Below, piece by piece: positions 24,837-34,203 of a DNA stretch of 64,000 nt (position 1 is its first letter; each line of letters starts with the position of its first letter). The stretch lies in contig JAHBSF010000003.1 in assembly GCA_019639255.1 (NCBI GenBank), positions 1 through 64,000 on the forward strand, written 5' to 3'. The DNA is from Acidobacteriota bacterium (GTDB lineage: Bacteria > Acidobacteriota > Blastocatellia > RBC074). The translations under genes were made by a program, and so were the position numbers. The notes under the pieces are model-generated. The model ran no database searches and was not told the origin of the DNA. It saw nothing but the letters and a program-made list of their open reading frames with translations.

Positions 24837-27095
24837 ATGTCGCAAACCATCACCCGAGTCGAAATCGTACAGTCGCGTCTGGAAAGATTTCTCGCCGAGC
24901 ACCGCGCCGCAACCCCTCGTCTTGCACCCGACGCCCCGCTCGGCCCCGGCACAGCGCTCACTTGCCGTCAGGCGCTCGAAATTTTTGAAGACCAGTTGAC
25001 CAGCCGATTGCTGGATGTCGCGGCGCGCGAACTCAAAAAACGCAACCTCGGCTTTCACACCATCGCAAGCGCCGGCCACGAGCAGAACGCAGTGATCGGA
25101 TACTTGCTTCGCCTCGACGATCCGTGTTTTCTGCATTACCGCTCCGGAGCATTTATGATGGCGCGAGCGCGCAAGCTGCCGGGTTCGACCCCTATTCGCG
25201 ACGTGCTGTTGTCGCTAGCAGCAGCAAAAGATGACCCGATTGCCGAAGGGCGGCACAAGGTATGGGGCAGTCGCGCGCTGTGGGTTCCGCCGCAGACGAG
25301 CACGATTGCCTCGCATCTGCCGAAAGCATCGGGTTTCGCCTTTGCGCTGCGTCAGGCGCGGAGGATCGGGCGCGCAGCGGATATGGCCGACGATTCCATC
25401 GTGTGCTGCTCTTTCGGAGATGCATCGGCCAATCACGCGACCGCGCTTTCGGGAATCAACGCTGCGCGTTATACGGTGCGCAGGGGCGGACAGGCCCCGA
25501 TACTTTTCCTGTGCGAAGACAACGGCATCGGCATCTCGGTGGAAACGCCGCGCAACTGGATTCGCGATTCGTTCTCTTCCCTGCCGCATCTCGAATACTA
25601 CGAAGCCGACGGCGATATGGACGATGTATGGGAAACCGCTCGCGAAGCAATCGAGGTCTGCCGCGAGGGGCGCCGCCCCGTTTTTCTGCACCTCCATACG
25701 ACGCGGTTGTGGGGACACGCGGGAACCGATGTCGAAACTACATACCATACGATCGAGGAAATCGAGGCGGCCGAAGCCCGCGACCCGCTGCTTGCAAATG
25801 CGAGACGATTGATCGATTCGGGCGCGGTTGCGCCGGAAGACCTCCTCGCAATGATGCACGACATACGCGCGAGAATCGACGCCCAAATGGATCTCGCGGG
25901 ACGCAGCGCAAAACTCTCCACCCTTGAAGAGGTAATGCGCCCGCTTGCTCCCTACGACGAAGAGCGATGCCGCGACGTTGCCCGCACTCAGGCTGCACCC
26001 GAAGCGCGCTCGGGTTATTTCGGCGCCGTATTGCCCGAAGCCGCGCAAACCCCCTCCAAACGCACGATGGGCGCGCACCTGAATTCCGCTCTTGCAGACG
26101 AGATGCTGCGGTTTCCCGAAGTAATCGTATTCGGCGAGGATGTGGGAAAAAAGGGAGGCGTTTATTACGTCACCGCCGGATTGCAGAAGAAGTTCGGGAA
26201 ATTGCGCGCCTTCGATACTCTGCTCGATGAAACGACGATACTCGGCGTAGCGCAGGGTGCGGCGATGGCGGGGTTGCTGCCGATCCCGGAAATTCAGTAC
26301 CTCGCCTATCTTCACAACGCGCTCGACCAGCTTCGCGGCGAAGCGTGTTCGCTTTCGTTTTTTTCTTCAGGACAGTTTGTAAATCCGATGGTTGTCAGAG
26401 TGGCCGGGCTTGCTTATCAGAAGGGGTTCGGCGGGCATTTTCATAACGACAATTCCATAGGCGCGCTGCGCGATATTCCCGGATTGCTGATTGCAACGCC
26501 GTCGCGCGGAGACGATGCCGCGCGACTGCTGCGCGGTTGCGTGGCTGCTGCGCGAAGCTGCCACCGCGTAGTCTGTTTTCTGGAGCCCATAGCGCTTTAT
26601 CACGAGAAGGATCTGTACGAAGACGGGGACGGGCGGTGGCTCGCCGACTATCCGCCGCCTGAGGAGATGCTGCTTCCCGGAGAAGTCGGCATCTATAATC
26701 CGGAGGCGAATGATCTGCTAATCGTAAGTTACGCAAACGGATTGCGCCTGTCGCTGCGTGCGGCTCGAATGCTCGACGGGCAATACGGAATAAAGGCCCG
26801 CGTGCTGGATTTGCGGTGGCTGAATCCGCTTCCGATTGAAGCGGTGCGAATTCATGCCCAGGAATGCGGGCGGGTGCTTGCGGCCGATGAATGCCGGGCC
26901 ACGGGCGGCGGCGTTGCCGACGCCGTGATTGCGGCGTTGGCCGAGGGCGGCTTCCGGGGCGGTATGGGTTCGGTGCGCGCAGCAGATACATATGTACCGC
27001 TCGGACCTCCGGCCAATCTGGTTCTTATCTCCGACAAACAGATTCTGGATGCGGCTTATCGTCTGTGTACGGCATCAAGAGAGGAAGAGAGATAA
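24837..27095 (+). CDS. 2-oxoacid dehydrogenase E1, fused alpha and beta subunits
   Basis: A 752-residue thiamine-diphosphate enzyme. The alpha part (about 60-400) contains the TPP motif GDASANHATALSGINAAR running to LCEDNGIGIS. The beta part (about 415-745) has VFGEDVGKKGG, the GAAMAGLLPIPEIQY block and the C-terminal transketolase domain (VLDLRWLNPLP). This organisation is that of branched-chain or pyruvate-type E1 with both chains in one polypeptide, which decarboxylates a 2-oxoacid and loads the lipoyl arm of E2. The exact substrate is not determined, and no E2 or E3 gene is adjacent. The start lacks a Shine-Dalgarno sequence. The end, EEER and TAA, is supplied by element P11. Confidence 0.9.
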   Translation: MSQTITRVEIVQSRLERFLAEHRAATPRLAPDAPLGPGTALTCRQALEIFEDQLTSRLLDVAARELKKRNLGFHTIASAGHEQNAVIGYLLRLDDPCFLHYRSGAFMMARARKLPGSTPIRDVLLSLAAAKDDPIAEGRHKVWGSRALWVPPQTSTIASHLPKASGFAFALRQARRIGRAADMADDSIVCCSFGDASANHATALSGINAARYTVRRGGQAPILFLCEDNGIGISVETPRNWIRDSFSSLPHLEYYEADGDMDDVWETAREAIEVCREGRRPVFLHLHTTRLWGHAGTDVETTYHTIEEIEAAEARDPLLANARRLIDSGAVAPEDLLAMMHDIRARIDAQMDLAGRSAKLSTLEEVMRPLAPYDEERCRDVARTQAAPEARSGYFGAVLPEAAQTPSKRTMGAHLNSALADEMLRFPEVIVFGEDVGKKGGVYYVTAGLQKKFGKLRAFDTLLDETTILGVAQGAAMAGLLPIPEIQYLAYLHNALDQLRGEACSLSFFSSGQFVNPMVVRVAGLAYQKGFGGHFHNDNSIGALRDIPGLLIATPSRGDDAARLLRGCVAAARSCHRVVCFLEPIALYHEKDLYEDGDGRWLADYPPPEEMLLPGEVGIYNPEANDLLIVSYANGLRLSLRAARMLDGQYGIKARVLDLRWLNPLPIEAVRIHAQECGRVLAADECRATGGGVADAVIAALAEGGFRGGMGSVRAADTYVPLGPPANLVLISDKQILDAAYRLCTASREEER

Positions 27096-27185
27096 CGGAA
27101 CATACGAAATAAGACTGAATAAACGAAAATATCCAACTTTCCCCGTAATTTTAGTTTTATTTCGTTTGTTCCGTTATCTCTCTTC
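27084..27185 (+). repeat. Palindromic 3'-end element P11
   Basis: AGAGAGATAACGGAACATAC pairs with TTCGTTTGTTCCGTTATCTC; the centre is less regular. It carries the E1 stop codon and separates it from the M1 peptidase gene. Confidence 0.9.
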
Positions 27186-27249
27186 CTGTTCCGCATTCTC
27201 TATTTGTGGTATGAAGTGGTTCGCCTGCTTCGTACAGAGAACCGCTGAC

Positions 27250-29406
27250 ATGAAAAAAATACTATCGGTCGTCCTGCTGCTCATTGCTTCCGCGTTTTGG
27301 GCGCCTTCGGCGTCCGCAACCCAGTATTTAAGCTACTGCCGGATAGATGCGCGGCTCAAACTCGACGAACGCAACCGCCCGTCGATTATCGAGGGGCGCG
27401 AACTTCTGACCTGGCATAACGGCTCGCCCGACACCATAACCGAGCTTCAGTTTCATCTTTATCTCAACGCGTTCAAGAACGAAAAGAGTACGTTCTTCCG
27501 CGAATCGGGCGGGCGGTTGCGCGGGGATCGCTTCGAGTCGGGCGAGTGGGGCTGGATCGATATTGTAAAAATGCAGATACCGGGAGGCGAAGACCTTACC
27601 TCCCGAATAGAATTCATCCACCCGGACGACGACAACGCGGACGATCAGACCGTAATCCGCGTGCCGCTGCCCGCGCCGCTCAAACCGGGAAACTCTGTTA
27701 CGGTAGACATCGAATTCAACTCGCGATTGCCCCGCGTATTTGCGCGCACCGGTTACTGGAATTCGTTTGCGATGGTCGCGCAGTGGTTTCCCAAAATCGG
27801 CGTATGGGAAACGGCCGGAGTAAGGCGGCGCGCCAATTCCGGATGGAACTGCCACCAGTTTCACGCCAATTCCGAGTTTTACGCCGACTACATCCCCTTC
27901 GACGTTACGCTCACCCTTCCGGCCGTCTATAAGGACAAAATCGGCGCTACCGGCGTTCTCAAATCAGAACGCGCCAACGAAGACGGCTCCGTTACCTACA
28001 ACTATTTTGAAGACCGCGTCCACGATTTCGCCTGGACCGTCGATACGAACTTCATCAAGATCGTGCGCGAATTCAGGGCCGAGGAATGGGTCACGCCGCA
28101 GGAGATTGTAGAACTCTCGCGCAAGCTCAATGTCCCGTTCGAGGATCTATCGCTCGGCGATGTATCCGTAACATTGCTGATACAACCCGAGCACGTTTCA
28201 CAAACGGATCGGCATTTTCGCGCGACATTCGAGGCGATAAAACATTTCGGACTGTGGTACGGGGCGTATCCTTACAAAACGCTTACGGTCGTAGATCCGC
28301 CCTACAACGCGGAAGGCGCGGGCGGAATGGAATATCCGACGCTTATTACGGCCGGTACGAGGTGGTGGGCCGGACGGGATCAAAATCCCGAAGAAGTAAT
28401 CATCCACGAGTTCGGTCATCAGTACTGGTACGGATTGGTTGCGACCAACGAATTCGAGGAAGCGTGGCTCGACGAGGGTTTCAATACCTACTCGACCGCC
28501 AGAATACTCGGCAAGGTTTACGGCGGAAGCGTGCTGCCTTTTACGATGTGGGGCGTGCCGTGGTTTTACTTTCCGGTAGAAATTCCGCGCCCGTATGAAA
28601 ACCGCATACTCACGCTTCGGGGCCCGATTCTGGATTCGCTGCGGACGCCTTCGTGGAAGCATTACGACTCGACGAGCTACGGGCTGAATTCGTATCCGAG
28701 AACGGGGCTCGTGCTGAGCACGCTCGAAGGATGGCTCGGCGAGGATGTATTTGCTCGCGTTATGCGCACATATCATCAGAAGTGGCGTTTCGGGCATCCC
28801 ACGGCGGAGGATTTCTTCGACATTGCGGGCGAGGTAAGCGGGCAGGATCTGACCTGGTTTTTTGCGCAGTTCATTAACGGAACCGCAACGCTCGATTATG
28901 AACTGGCTGCGGCGAAAAGCAGACCGGAAAGGCAGGCCGCCGGCGTATTCGACGGCAACGGACAGCGCACCGAGGTCAAGGCCGAACAAAACAGCGGTGC
29001 AGGACCGGAGAGCGAACGCTACCTGACCGAGGTAGACGTGCGCAGGCTCGGAGATGCGTGGTTTCCCGTAGAGATCCGGATAGTGATGAAAAACGGCAAG
29101 ACGATTTCCATCACTCCCTCGGCCATCGGGCAGCGAGGCATAGAGTACCGGATTGAAAACGGCGAGGATGAAAGCGTAACGACGGATTTCTGGGCGTATG
29201 AAGACCGCTGGAAGAGGTTCCGGTTTTCGACCGCGGCCGAGGTTCATTCGGCGGCGGTCGACCCTAAGCGCAAGGTGCTGCTCGACGCCAATATGACAAA
29301 CAACAGCAGGGCCGAAACCACGGGCGCGCGCGGGGCAGTGCGCTGGTCGTCGGGCGCCATGTTCTGGGTGCAGACGTTTCTGCATGCGCTCAGTTTCTTT
29401 AGTTAA
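27250..29406 (+). CDS. M1 family zinc metallopeptidase, exported
   Basis: A 718-residue gluzincin aminopeptidase-like protein with a signal peptide (MKKILSVVLLLIASAFWAPSASA). The substrate motif appears as GGMEYPT (GAMEN-like) near residue 358. The zinc site is H386-E-F-G-H390, with the third ligand Glu in EEAWLDEGFNTY eighteen residues on. A C-terminal region of about 250 residues follows. An open frame continues upstream through element P11, but the ATG at 27250 gives a clean signal peptide. The TAA stop is the first triplet of a repeat of family 2. Confidence 0.9.
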   Translation: MKKILSVVLLLIASAFWAPSASATQYLSYCRIDARLKLDERNRPSIIEGRELLTWHNGSPDTITELQFHLYLNAFKNEKSTFFRESGGRLRGDRFESGEWGWIDIVKMQIPGGEDLTSRIEFIHPDDDNADDQTVIRVPLPAPLKPGNSVTVDIEFNSRLPRVFARTGYWNSFAMVAQWFPKIGVWETAGVRRRANSGWNCHQFHANSEFYADYIPFDVTLTLPAVYKDKIGATGVLKSERANEDGSVTYNYFEDRVHDFAWTVDTNFIKIVREFRAEEWVTPQEIVELSRKLNVPFEDLSLGDVSVTLLIQPEHVSQTDRHFRATFEAIKHFGLWYGAYPYKTLTVVDPPYNAEGAGGMEYPTLITAGTRWWAGRDQNPEEVIIHEFGHQYWYGLVATNEFEEAWLDEGFNTYSTARILGKVYGGSVLPFTMWGVPWFYFPVEIPRPYENRILTLRGPILDSLRTPSWKHYDSTSYGLNSYPRTGLVLSTLEGWLGEDVFARVMRTYHQKWRFGHPTAEDFFDIAGEVSGQDLTWFFAQFINGTATLDYELAAAKSRPERQAAGVFDGNGQRTEVKAEQNSGAGPESERYLTEVDVRRLGDAWFPVEIRIVMKNGKTISITPSAIGQRGIEYRIENGEDESVTTDFWAYEDRWKRFRFSTAAEVHSAAVDPKRKVLLDANMTNNSRAETTGARGAVRWSSGAMFWVQTFLHALSFFS

Positions 29407-29552
29407 ATCAATCCACAGCAGAATGGTACATACAACGGAGTCGGCAACTGGGTACGCACGCGCCAAAGCGTGCTTTCGGCGGCGAATACAAGCACGCGAG
29501 GGCGCGTGCGTACCCAGCAATGCGTCCCAATGTTTCGTGGTCTGATTTAAGC
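29405..29552 (-). repeat. Family-2 repeat, copy B (about 148 bp, MITE-like)
   Basis: Read on the minus strand it starts TAAATCAGACCACGAAACAT and matches the copy at 38181-38328 over its whole length. Both ends are imperfect inverted copies of TAAATCARACCAC, and a GC-rich inverted pair (GGGTACGCACGCGCC) lies inside. The plus-strand end supplies the M1 peptidase stop. No coding function is evident. Confidence 0.85.
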
Positions 29553-29583
29553 AAGGAGGTGGAGAAGAAAGTGCTGAGCGCTC

Positions 29584-29835
29584 TGTAAACAAAGTTTTTG
29601 AGTTTTTCAGCCGCGGAGCGGCGAAAGATCTGTAGCCTGGTGCGTGAGCGCCAGGTAAGGAGGCGAAAAACGTCCGAGCCCTGAAAGGGCGAAAGATCTT
29701 CCGCCCCTCCGGGGCTTACGGGATTTTCCCACACCTACCCAGGGCTCGCCGCCCTGGGCTACAGTTCTTTCGCCGCTCCGCGGCTGAAAAAACTCAAAAA
29801 CTTTGTTTACAGAGCACTCAGCACTTTCTTCTGCT
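29584..29835. repeat. REP/BIME-like hairpin cluster, copies 2 (inverted) and 3, with heptamers
   Basis: An inverted copy of the unit seen at 24-97 (TGTTTAC/GTAAACAAAGTTTTTGAG side at 29587) is followed by short GC-rich hairpins (GCCCTGAAAGGGC and CCCCTCCGGGG), then a direct copy (29735-29812) with its AT-rich tail and CAGCACT heptamers (29814-29831). Together with the family-2 copy this fills the 449-bp gap 29407-29855; no gene is seen in it. Confidence 0.75.
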
Positions 29836-29855
29836 TTCCTGAGGAGCGACCAAAC

Positions 29856-30860
29856 ATGTTCGAATCCTTCGCTCGCGGACTGGTGCAGGCAAGCCGAAGT
29901 TGGGCAATGCTTCTTGTGTTGACGGCGGCGAGCATTTTCTTTGCACTGCCGGTTGCGGCGCCCTTGTTTATCCTGATCGCACAAACGAGCGCGGGAACAC
30001 ACGCGCCTTATCGCATGATGTCGGATCGGATTGATCCGATCTGGCTTATAGATCTGTTCAACGAGCGCCTTGCCGGAGCGTCGCTGCTTTCGATGATTTC
30101 GCAGGCGGCGATACTGACCGGAGTGATGGCGTTTTTCTTCCTGATTGCAAACGTGCTGTTTGCGGGGGGCATTCTCGGCGTATTCAACCATCCCGACGGA
30201 CGATTCTCGCACGCGCGCTTCTGGGCCGGAGCGGGTCGCTACTTTCCACGATTCCTGCGACTGTGGCTCCTGTCGCTGGTGGTCTACGGGCTGGCGATTG
30301 CGGGTTACCTGCTCGCATTGATTCCGATAAACGCCTCCGACGCGCGCGCATCGGCAGAACGTCCCGGCGCGATTCGGCAATGGGCGGCGGCCGCAGTACT
30401 GCTCCTCGCGCTTTCGGTAATAAACCTGATCTTCGATTACGCGCGCATAGGCGCAGTCCTGGGCGACCGCGCGCGGATGTTCGCCGAAGTATTTCGCGCC
30501 GCACGCTTTTCATTCGGCCACTTCAGGCGAACATTCGGATTGTATATTTTGCTCTCCGTTGTCGGAATGTGCGTGTTCGGTGTGATTGTTGGAATCAGAG
30601 GCGCAGTGGAACAGAACACGCCCTTTGCGGTGTTTGCGGCGGTTGTTCTGGGGCAGCTTGCAATAGGGGCGCGATGGTGGTCGCGGCTGTCGTTTTACTC
30701 CGCGCAACTCGACCTGTACCGGAGGCTGGAACCGTCTTCAGACATTTCGGCGATGCGCGATGCTGCACAACCGGTATTCGCCAAAGCGGTAGATACGTCG
30801 GAGTTGCGTGCGCCGTCTTCGTATGAAGAAAAGGAAGAGACTATGGAACCTACGGAATGA
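29856..30860 (+). CDS. Polytopic membrane protein of unknown function
   Basis: I do not recognise this 334-residue protein. It shows about six hydrophobic helices: residues 17-42, 78-106, 135-158, 171-191, 225-247 and 255-275. The opening FARGLVQASRSWAMLLVL and the general plan resemble uncharacterised acidobacterial membrane proteins found near sensors. The ATG follows TGAGGAGCG, a good ribosome site. Its TGA stop overlaps the ATG of the hybrid kinase by four bases (ATGA), so translation is coupled and the two products may work together, for example in sensing. The final residues EETMEPTE look like a decayed palindromic-element arm. Confidence 0.8.
   Translation: MFESFARGLVQASRSWAMLLVLTAASIFFALPVAAPLFILIAQTSAGTHAPYRMMSDRIDPIWLIDLFNERLAGASLLSMISQAAILTGVMAFFFLIANVLFAGGILGVFNHPDGRFSHARFWAGAGRYFPRFLRLWLLSLVVYGLAIAGYLLALIPINASDARASAERPGAIRQWAAAAVLLLALSVINLIFDYARIGAVLGDRARMFAEVFRAARFSFGHFRRTFGLYILLSVVGMCVFGVIVGIRGAVEQNTPFAVFAAVVLGQLAIGARWWSRLSFYSAQLDLYRRLEPSSDISAMRDAAQPVFAKAVDTSELRAPSSYEEKEETMEPTE
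30826..30860 (+). repeat. Possible half palindromic element
   Basis: GAAGAGACTATGGAACCTAC resembles the outer arm (GAGAGATAACGGAACAAACG) and encodes the tail ETMEPTE of the membrane protein. There is no right arm because the kinase gene starts here. Confidence 0.3.
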
Positions 30861-33670
30861 CGACCGATGAGGGAAAAATCGGCGGGTGGAAGCTTGCGCT
30901 GCGACTGACGGCGATCGCTCTGGCGTATATCGTCGCGCACAAACTGAGCGAGCTTTTTCTCGATCCGGTAGAAAACATATCGGCGATCTGGCTGGCAAGC
31001 GGGTTCGTGCTTGCAGTACTGCTGATCAATCCGCGTCAACTCAGACCCGCGATTATCGTCATAGTGGCGGCGCTTAATTTTCTGTTGAATCTTTCTTCCA
31101 CGGGTTCGGTTCCGGCAAGCCTCGGTTTTCTTTCGGCCGATGTTCTCGAATTCACTATTGGGATCTTCGTCTTCACCCGGTTGTGCGGACCGCAAATAAG
31201 GTTTACGCGGCTGCGCGAAGTGCTGGTGTTGATTGCAGTGGCGACGTTGGTCAACGGATACACGGCGATCGTGGGCGCGACGACGACGGTGCTGTCGAGC
31301 GGGGCATCGTTTGGGGCGGCTTACATTACATGGTGGATATCGAACGGACTCGGAATCCTGCTGATTACGCCGTTTGTCGTGACGTGGGCGAATTTCAGGT
31401 TCTCGCGGTCGCGATTTCGATGGGGCCGCGCAATCGAGATTGCCGCGTTTACGCTGATGTGGTGTTTGACGGGATGGTTGAGATATCGCACGGGCGGGGT
31501 CACGGGGGCGTTTTCTCCGCATCCATATATGCTTGTTGTGCTCCTGGTATGGGCTGCGATGCGGTTCGGGTTGCGCGGCGTATCGAGTGCGCTGACGGTG
31601 CTCGGAGTAATAGCGGTCAGCGGAGTACTGGCCGATATCGGACCGTTCATTCTGGGCGGCCGGACGCCTACCGAACGCCTGTTGATGATCCAGGCGTATC
31701 TGGGGGTTTCGGGAATCGCGACGCTGCTGCTGGCGGCGAGTTTGACCGAAGCGCGACAGGCCGTGCAATCGCTTGTGACAAGCGAAACACTGCTGCGGCA
31801 GTTCATCAAACACACTCCGGCCGCCGTAGCGATGTTCGACAAAGAATTGCGCTACATCGAGGCCAGCGATCGATGGACCGCGGATTACCACCTAAAGGGG
31901 CAGAACATCATCGGGAAATCGCATTACGAGGTTTTTCCCGAAATCCCTGATAGGTGGAAAGAGATACACCGCCGCGCGCTTGCCGGAGCCGTAGAGCAAT
32001 GCGACGAAGATCCGTTTCTGCGAGCCGACGGCACGCTCGAATGGCTGCAGTGGGAAATTCGCCCGTGGCATATCGTAGACGGCGCAATAGGCGGCGTGAT
32101 TATGTTCACGCAGGTGATCACAGAACGAAAACAGGCCGAAGAAACTCTGCAGCAGAGCGAGGAGCGGTTTCGCCAGGTAGTCGAGAACATCCAGGAAGTA
32201 TTCTGGATGACCGATGTGGACAAAAACCGGATACTTTACGTAAGCCCGGGTTACGAAAAAATCTGGGGTCGCAGTTGCGATAGCCTCTACGAAGCCTCGT
32301 TTACCTGGATCGAAGCGATACATCCGGACGACCGCGACCGGGTGGCTCAGGCAGCGTTAAAACAGCACGAAGGCGATTACTTTGAAGAGTACCGAATCCT
32401 GCGCCCCGACGGCGCGGTGAGATGGATACGCGACCGCGCAGTTCCGATCCGCAACGGCGACGGTCGCGTATACCGGATTGTCGGTGTAGCCGAGGACATC
32501 ACCGAGCAGCGCAGGATCGAGGAACAGTTGCGCCAATCGCAGAAGATGGAAGCCATAGGTCAGATGGCCGGCGGCGTTGCCCACGATTTCAACAACATAC
32601 TCGGCGCGATCATGATGCAGGCGGGACTCGCCGCCGCACACAAAAACGCGCCGCCCGAGGTCAAAGACCTGCTTGCGGATCTCATCGCCTCGGCCGAACG
32701 CGCGGCGAACCTTACAAGGCAGCTTCTGGCCTTCGGCCGGCGGCAGGTAATGCAGCCGCGCCTGCTGAACCTGAATGAAGTCATCGAAACCTTGACGAAG
32801 ATGCTCCAGCGCATCCTCGGCGAAACATCGTCGATGCAATTGCGGCTCAGCACACGACCGCTGATGGTATACGCCGACGAGGGCATGCTCGATCAGGTGC
32901 TCGTAAACCTGACGGTCAACGCCAGGGACGCTATGCCGCAGGGTGGACGGTTTCTGATCGAAACCGACTCGGTAGAAATAACGGAAGCAGACGCGCCCTC
33001 GAGATCCGAACTTGCACCGGGCCGATTCGTCAGGTTGCGCGTAAGCGACACCGGATACGGCATACCGGAAGAACACCTGCCGCGCATCTTCGATCCGTTT
33101 TTCACTACAAAAGAACCGGGCAAGGGAACGGGGCTCGGGCTCGCAACGGTATTCGGCATCGTAAAGCAGCACCGTGGGTCTATACTGGTATCGAGCAAAC
33201 CGGGCCGTGGAACCGAATTTGAGATACTGCTCCCGGCAAGCGAAGCCGCGCATCAGTCGCAAAGCGAAGAAATCGTGCAGGAGCCGCCGCGCGGCGGCGC
33301 CGAAACCATACTGCTGGTGGAAGACGACCCCGCGGTCAGGAAACTTACGCAACTCGTTCTGGAGCAGCACGGCTACAACATACTCGGAGCATCAAACGGC
33401 ATCGAGGCGCTCGAAATCTGGAAACGCCACGACGCAGCGATCAAGCTGCTTCTTACCGATCTGGTGCTGCCCGAGGGGATGAACGGACATCAGATAGCAG
33501 AGCAGTTGCAGGAGCAGAAACCGGACCTGAAGGTGATATTCACCAGCGGCTACAGCCCGGAGCTTGCAGGTCGGGAACTGAAGTTGAAAGAGGGGCAGAA
33601 CTTTCTGCCGAAACCCTGCCGCCCGCATCAAGTACTGGACACGGTGCGCAGGGCGCTCGACGAGAGATGA
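30857..33670 (+). CDS. MASE1-PAS-PAS hybrid sensor histidine kinase
   Basis: A 937-residue inner-membrane sensor. A MASE1 domain with eight or so helices covers residues 10-300. Two PAS domains follow (about 310-430 and 435-555, the second with a PAC motif ending VGVAEDITEQRRIEE). The HisKA phosphorylation site is His576 in GGVAHDFNNIL. The ATPase domain contains VNARDAM (N box), SDTGYGIP (G1) and GKGTGLGLATV (G2). The C-terminal receiver domain carries EDD and phospho-acceptor Asp868 in LLTDLVLP. The receiver may return phosphate to an external partner; no response regulator is adjacent. It is translationally coupled to the membrane protein upstream. The last codons, GAG AGA TGA, are the first bases of element P12. 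Confidence 0.93.
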   Translation: MTTDEGKIGGWKLALRLTAIALAYIVAHKLSELFLDPVENISAIWLASGFVLAVLLINPRQLRPAIIVIVAALNFLLNLSSTGSVPASLGFLSADVLEFTIGIFVFTRLCGPQIRFTRLREVLVLIAVATLVNGYTAIVGATTTVLSSGASFGAAYITWWISNGLGILLITPFVVTWANFRFSRSRFRWGRAIEIAAFTLMWCLTGWLRYRTGGVTGAFSPHPYMLVVLLVWAAMRFGLRGVSSALTVLGVIAVSGVLADIGPFILGGRTPTERLLMIQAYLGVSGIATLLLAASLTEARQAVQSLVTSETLLRQFIKHTPAAVAMFDKELRYIEASDRWTADYHLKGQNIIGKSHYEVFPEIPDRWKEIHRRALAGAVEQCDEDPFLRADGTLEWLQWEIRPWHIVDGAIGGVIMFTQVITERKQAEETLQQSEERFRQVVENIQEVFWMTDVDKNRILYVSPGYEKIWGRSCDSLYEASFTWIEAIHPDDRDRVAQAALKQHEGDYFEEYRILRPDGAVRWIRDRAVPIRNGDGRVYRIVGVAEDITEQRRIEEQLRQSQKMEAIGQMAGGVAHDFNNILGAIMMQAGLAAAHKNAPPEVKDLLADLIASAERAANLTRQLLAFGRRQVMQPRLLNLNEVIETLTKMLQRILGETSSMQLRLSTRPLMVYADEGMLDQVLVNLTVNARDAMPQGGRFLIETDSVEITEADAPSRSELAPGRFVRLRVSDTGYGIPEEHLPRIFDPFFTTKEPGKGTGLGLATVFGIVKQHRGSILVSSKPGRGTEFEILLPASEAAHQSQSEEIVQEPPRGGAETILLVEDDPAVRKLTQLVLEQHGYNILGASNGIEALEIWKRHDAAIKLLLTDLVLPEGMNGHQIAEQLQEQKPDLKVIFTSGYSPELAGRELKLKEGQNFLPKPCRPHQVLDTVRRALDER

Positions 33671-33790
33671 CGGAACAAACGAAATGAAACGAAAATTACG
33701 GAATGGTTGAATGTTTTCTGTAATTTTCGTTGCATTTCGTTTGTTCCGTCATCTCTCTTTTATGTCCCGAAGTCGTGTGAAGGGATTTAA
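33661..33790 (+). repeat. Palindromic 3'-end element P12 with inverted TAAATCA-type module
   Basis: The palindrome at 33661-33759 begins with the kinase stop (GAGAGATGACGG). On its right side lies a reversed flank that, read on the minus strand, runs TTTAAATC, then CACACGACTTCGGGACA, the same module as at P1 and P9. The DoxX start codon follows at once. Confidence 0.88.
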
Positions 33791-34186
33791 ATGGACACAG
33801 TGCGCAAAATTCTCAAATACCTGCTGGTGGTCTTCTTCGTCGCAGCCGGGATAAACCACTTCCGCAATCCGGAGTTTTACCTGAGGATTATGCCGCCTTA
33901 CCTGCCGTGGCACGAGGCGCTCAATTATGCGAGCGGGTTCTTTGAAATTCTACTCGGATTGCTGGTGCTGATTCCGCGCTGCACCCGCTTCGCCGGCTGG
34001 GGGCTGATCGCGTTGCTGGCGGCGGTCTTTCCGGCCAATCTGCACATGGCGCTCAATCCGCATCTGTTTCCGGAACTGCCTCCCATGGCTTACTATATAC
34101 GCCTGCCGTTTCAACTTGTATTCATCGCCTGGGTATACTGGGCCACGCTGGAGCAAAGACGAAATCCTGAAGATGGCAGCAATTGA
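33791..34186 (+). CDS. DoxX family membrane protein
   Basis: A 131-residue protein with four hydrophobic helices (about 8-25, 45-63, 67-88, 103-121), matching DoxX/DoxD-like small membrane proteins. The signature GINHFRNPEFYL in the first helix-loop region is typical. Members are linked to redox stress responses or quinone-related electron transfer, but the activity here is inference. GAAGGGA, which lies in the repeat just upstream, may serve as the ribosome site. It is followed by wrbA after 17 bp, another quinone-related gene, so an operon with a redox role is likely. Confidence 0.85.
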   Translation: MDTVRKILKYLLVVFFVAAGINHFRNPEFYLRIMPPYLPWHEALNYASGFFEILLGLLVLIPRCTRFAGWGLIALLAAVFPANLHMALNPHLFPELPPMAYYIRLPFQLVFIAWVYWATLEQRRNPEDGSN

Positions 34187-34203
34187 ATTGAAGGAGGAGA
34201 GAG

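Noticed and set aside
28198-29592. Minus-strand frame opposite the M1 peptidase
   Set aside because: It is an antisense shadow that begins in repeat DNA. Only the repeat-derived part is of interest and is listed separately.
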